This document shows, in pieces, positions 61,676-64,000 of a stretch of DNA of 64,000 nucleotides. The translations under genes were made by a program, and so were the position numbers. Origin of the DNA: Pictodentalium vernedei (lineage: Eukaryota; Mollusca; Scaphopoda; Dentaliida; Dentaliidae); the NCBI GenBank assembly GCA_031216915.1, contig CM062294.1, positions 27,776,985 through 27,840,984 on the forward strand, read 5' to 3'. Numbering within the stretch: the first letter of the stretch is position 1; each line of letters opens with the position of its first letter. Under the pieces are notes generated by a model that was given only the letters and a program-made list of their open reading frames with translations, was not told where the DNA came from and ran no database searches.

Positions 61676-64000
61676 ATGAAGCAAACAGATAAAACAATGG
61701 TAAATTTAAATGAGAAAACTATACCTCAGTTAAACGAGATTTGTAATCTATTACAAATTTCAGATTTCAGAAAGCATAGAACTAAATCAAAAAAAATTGA
61801 AGTCATACAAGAATATTTGCGAAACGCTAGAAAGGCAAACGAAATGTCGATAGCAACGACGTCAAAAGATGCGCCGGTTGTGAAAAATAAGAAGACGACT
61901 AAACGAAAAGCCGTTGAAAAACATCAAGCTTCCAAAGAAAAGAAAAGAAAAATTAAAACGAAAACGAGTGATGCACTTCAGATTCAAGACAAACGAGATA
62001 TATCGAGTGAAATTCAACGAGCAATTGACGAAGAGAAAGGAGAAGAATATGTAAGACGACTCGTTGCGGAACTATTCCAATCGAAACCCGTAGAACGGGA
62101 GAGTGCGATCGAAGACATTTTTAAAACTTTCGACGTGTTTCCCTCGTCGAAGAAAGTCGATCCGAAATTGTTCATGGAACGGGTGAAGAAAAAAGTATTG
62201 GATTTGTTTCGCGAATACACGAACTTGGGATTCAAAATTAAGATGATACTCCATTGCATAATGAATAAAATCGACGTGAAGTCCGGCGAGAGCATCGTGA
62301 AAAATGCATATTTCAGATCTAACGTCGAACCCATATTTCGAGGTTCAGATCTATCAGATGTTTTCGAAAAGATGAAAGACAAGATGTTGACGTCTCTCGC
62401 GAATTTTCAAAATGAAGGTAGTAATTGGATGTTCGGTGAGGTGTCGAAACTCGAAATTCACATGACTAAAAACGAACCGTTGAAAGGATCTTCCGACTTG
62501 GAATTACCGTATTTCTTGACTAAGAAACACGCCGTGGTCAACGTGAGAAATAAAGATGATCAGTGTTTTAAATGGGCAGTCACCTCCGCTTTATACCCTG
62601 TCGAAATAAACTCCGATAGAGTTTCTCGTTACGAGGAAACTTCTAAAAATCTCGATTGGACCGGAGTGACTTTTCCAACAGAGTTAAAACACATCGAACG
62701 TTTCAAGGTTCAAAATCCCACCGTAGCGGTGAACGTCCTAGGATACGACAACGAAAATCAAAAGATCTATCCTCTCAGACGGACTTTGTATCGTGGAAGA
62801 GAAAAGACGATTATTTTATTATCGATTTCGAATGGTGACAATCGTCATTATTGTTGGGTTAAACATCCGAGCCGATTACTGTCGAGACAAAATAATAATC
62901 ATAACGGAAAGATATCTTTATGTTGCAACTGCATGAACATGTTTAAGAGCAAAAAATCATTAGCGAAACATCAGGAATATTGCAACAAAAATCAAGGTGT
63001 CGCCGTCGAAATGCCCGAACCCAACACCATCGTGAAGTTTGAAAATCACAACAGAAGGTTAAAAGTACCATTCGTCGTGTACGCCGATTTCGAATGTTTC
63101 ACTGCGAAAATGAGTTCCTGTCAACCCAACGCTCTTCAAAGTTATGTCGAAAGATATCAAAAACACATACCTTCGGGCTATTGCATTTACGTGAAATGCG
63201 CTTTCGACTCGCAACACGACATGGGTCCCTTCACCTACACGAAACAGCGCGAAGACGACGACGTGGCTCAAAGGTTCGTGGAAGAGTTAGAATCAAAAAT
63301 TCAAATGTTATATGACAAATTCAAAACTCCGGCGAAAATGATCATCACGCGAGAGCAGCAGGACGAAAATAACAGAGCCACCGACTGTCACATATGCAGA
63401 CAATCGTTCGACGAGAATTCGGAGGAAAATAAGAAGGTCAGAGACCATGATCATTACACGGGTCTGTATCGCGGTCCGGCTCACAGCAAGTGTAATTTAA
63501 AATATCGAGACGCCGCTTTCTATCTGGTGATGTTTCACAATCTCTCGGGTTATGACAGTCATCTGTTCGTGAAAAATCTTGGCACTTCACACGAAGAATT
63601 AAATTGCATCGCGAACAGCGAAGAAAGATACATTTCCTTCACGAAATGGAAGCTCATGGAGAGGAAAAGAGTAATCGACGGAAATACGTTGAAAGAAAAA
63701 ACGAAATCCATTCGTAGATGCATACGTTTCATCGACACTTTTAAATTCATGTCGACCGCTCTGGAAAAATTAGTCGATAACATGAGCAAGGATAAATTTA
63801 AAATCATGAGCGAACATTTCGGAGAACAAGTAGACGTCTTGTTGAGGAAAGGAGTCTATCCTTACGATTACATGAATGATCTAAAGAGATTCGAAGACAC
63901 CGCACTACCTTCGAAAGATGATTTTTATTCGAAATTATACGAATCCGACATTTCCGACGAGAATTACGAACACGACAAAAACGTGTGGAAATCATTCGAT
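61676..64000 (+). CDS. Protein-primed type DNA polymerase B with endonuclease VII-like insert, 3' end outside the window
   Basis: ATG at 61,676 opens a frame without stop for 775 codons to the window edge. In order: a SAP-like N-terminus (about 15-50, PQLNEICNLLQI...KIEVIQEYL); a lysine-rich linker; a region with QCFKWAVTSALYPV (C297) and HYCWVKHPSRLL (H391); a C2HC zinc finger C416-x2-C419-x12-H432-x3-C436; exonuclease motif I YADFECF (D471, E473); an endonuclease VII-like HNH/zinc module (C571-x2-C574, DHDHYTG at 590-596, H603, C606); and exonuclease motif II HNLSGYDSH (N622, D627). The palm motifs lie beyond the edge. This architecture is known from Polinton-type and related PolB genes (Pfam DNA_pol_B_2 plus endonuclease VII). 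Replicates linear DNA with a protein primer, by family. No lesion in the visible part. Confidence 0.9.
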   Translation, partial: MKQTDKTMVNLNEKTIPQLNEICNLLQISDFRKHRTKSKKIEVIQEYLRNARKANEMSIATTSKDAPVVKNKKTTKRKAVEKHQASKEKKRKIKTKTSDALQIQDKRDISSEIQRAIDEEKGEEYVRRLVAELFQSKPVERESAIEDIFKTFDVFPSSKKVDPKLFMERVKKKVLDLFREYTNLGFKIKMILHCIMNKIDVKSGESIVKNAYFRSNVEPIFRGSDLSDVFEKMKDKMLTSLANFQNEGSNWMFGEVSKLEIHMTKNEPLKGSSDLELPYFLTKKHAVVNVRNKDDQCFKWAVTSALYPVEINSDRVSRYEETSKNLDWTGVTFPTELKHIERFKVQNPTVAVNVLGYDNENQKIYPLRRTLYRGREKTIILLSISNGDNRHYCWVKHPSRLLSRQNNNHNGKISLCCNCMNMFKSKKSLAKHQEYCNKNQGVAVEMPEPNTIVKFENHNRRLKVPFVVYADFECFTAKMSSCQPNALQSYVERYQKHIPSGYCIYVKCAFDSQHDMGPFTYTKQREDDDVAQRFVEELESKIQMLYDKFKTPAKMIITREQQDENNRATDCHICRQSFDENSEENKKVRDHDHYTGLYRGPAHSKCNLKYRDAAFYLVMFHNLSGYDSHLFVKNLGTSHEELNCIANSEERYISFTKWKLMERKRVIDGNTLKEKTKSIRRCIRFIDTFKFMSTALEKLVDNMSKDKFKIMSEHFGEQVDVLLRKGVYPYDYMNDLKRFEDTALPSKDDFYSKLYESDISDENYEHDKNVWKSFD

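Larger units (their letters stand above)
53114..64000 (+). mobile_element. Polinton/Maverick (adintovirus-like) element, left part, continues past the window
   Basis: The left end 5'-AGTAGGTATAAAAGGAG is defined by the break in family J. Polintons are known to have 5'-AG ends, long terminal inverted repeats and 6 bp duplications; the candidate duplication is tacgtt (53,108-53,113). Inside are a packaging ATPase, capsid-like and virion-core-like proteins and a family B DNA polymerase with an endonuclease VII-like insert, a gene set known from Polintons and related animal viruses. Integrase, protease and major capsid protein are not seen. Several genes are broken, so this is an old endogenous copy, at least in this assembly. 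The right end lies beyond 64,000. Confidence 0.88.

Overview
This is a repeat-dense stretch of animal nuclear DNA. An AT-rich, gene-poor background, frequent tacatgta motifs, Helentron-type elements built on a ~144 bp core repeat (resembling bivalve 'pearl' elements), a DIRS retrotransposon, a Polinton and a 'gtgacgcggacgacgacg' repeat near 11.1 kb fit a marine invertebrate, most likely a mollusc. The taxon is an inference; no rRNA or mitochondrial marker is present.

The only host gene I can support is a minus-strand C2H2 zinc-finger gene of at least 39 kb. One long coding exon (50,671-52,295, with likely 5' UTR to 52,508) ends in a clean donor. It is followed 22.9 kb away by exon 27,444-27,731 and 13.8 kb further by exon 13,135-13,623. 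The two downstream exons are paralogous, both symmetric (phase 2-2), and each carries one zinc finger. The splice from the long exon into the second exon rebuilds a canonical finger. The terminal exon was not found.

The introns and flanks (about 1-50 kb) are a layered pile of non-autonomous elements: TA-flanked mariner-like palindromic MITEs (families A, D, E, J, O), TTAA-flanked piggyBac-like MITEs (families B, C), hAT-like elements with 8 bp duplications, SINEs with at least three kinds of head on one body, three Helentron-like elements with tandem cores, and satellite-like arrays. Comparing filled and empty copies inside the window gives exact insertion sites and relative ages. A 7.2 kb DIRS-type retrotransposon (42,481-49,651) keeps its inverted terminal repeats and internal complementary region, but its gag, RT/RNase H and tyrosine recombinase frames are broken.

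From 53,114 to the right edge lies the left part of a Polinton/Maverick (adintovirus-like) element. Its left end (5'-AGTAGG) interrupts a copy of MITE family J. It carries a subterminal inverted repeat, a ~284 bp tandem array with two stem-loops per unit, then a virion-type gene block: a 303-aa protein, a small basic protein broken by TGA, a packaging ATPase broken by a frameshift, a capsid-like 251-aa protein, a protein with adenovirus-protease-like cleavage motifs and GxGLYL repeats, and a frameshifted small ORF. Two tandem paralogues follow on the opposite strand, both broken, then a protein-primed type DNA polymerase B that stays open for 775 codons and runs off the window. Major capsid, protease and integrase genes are not seen and may lie to the right. 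At least five independent lesions indicate an endogenised, decaying copy, although assembly error could explain some of them.
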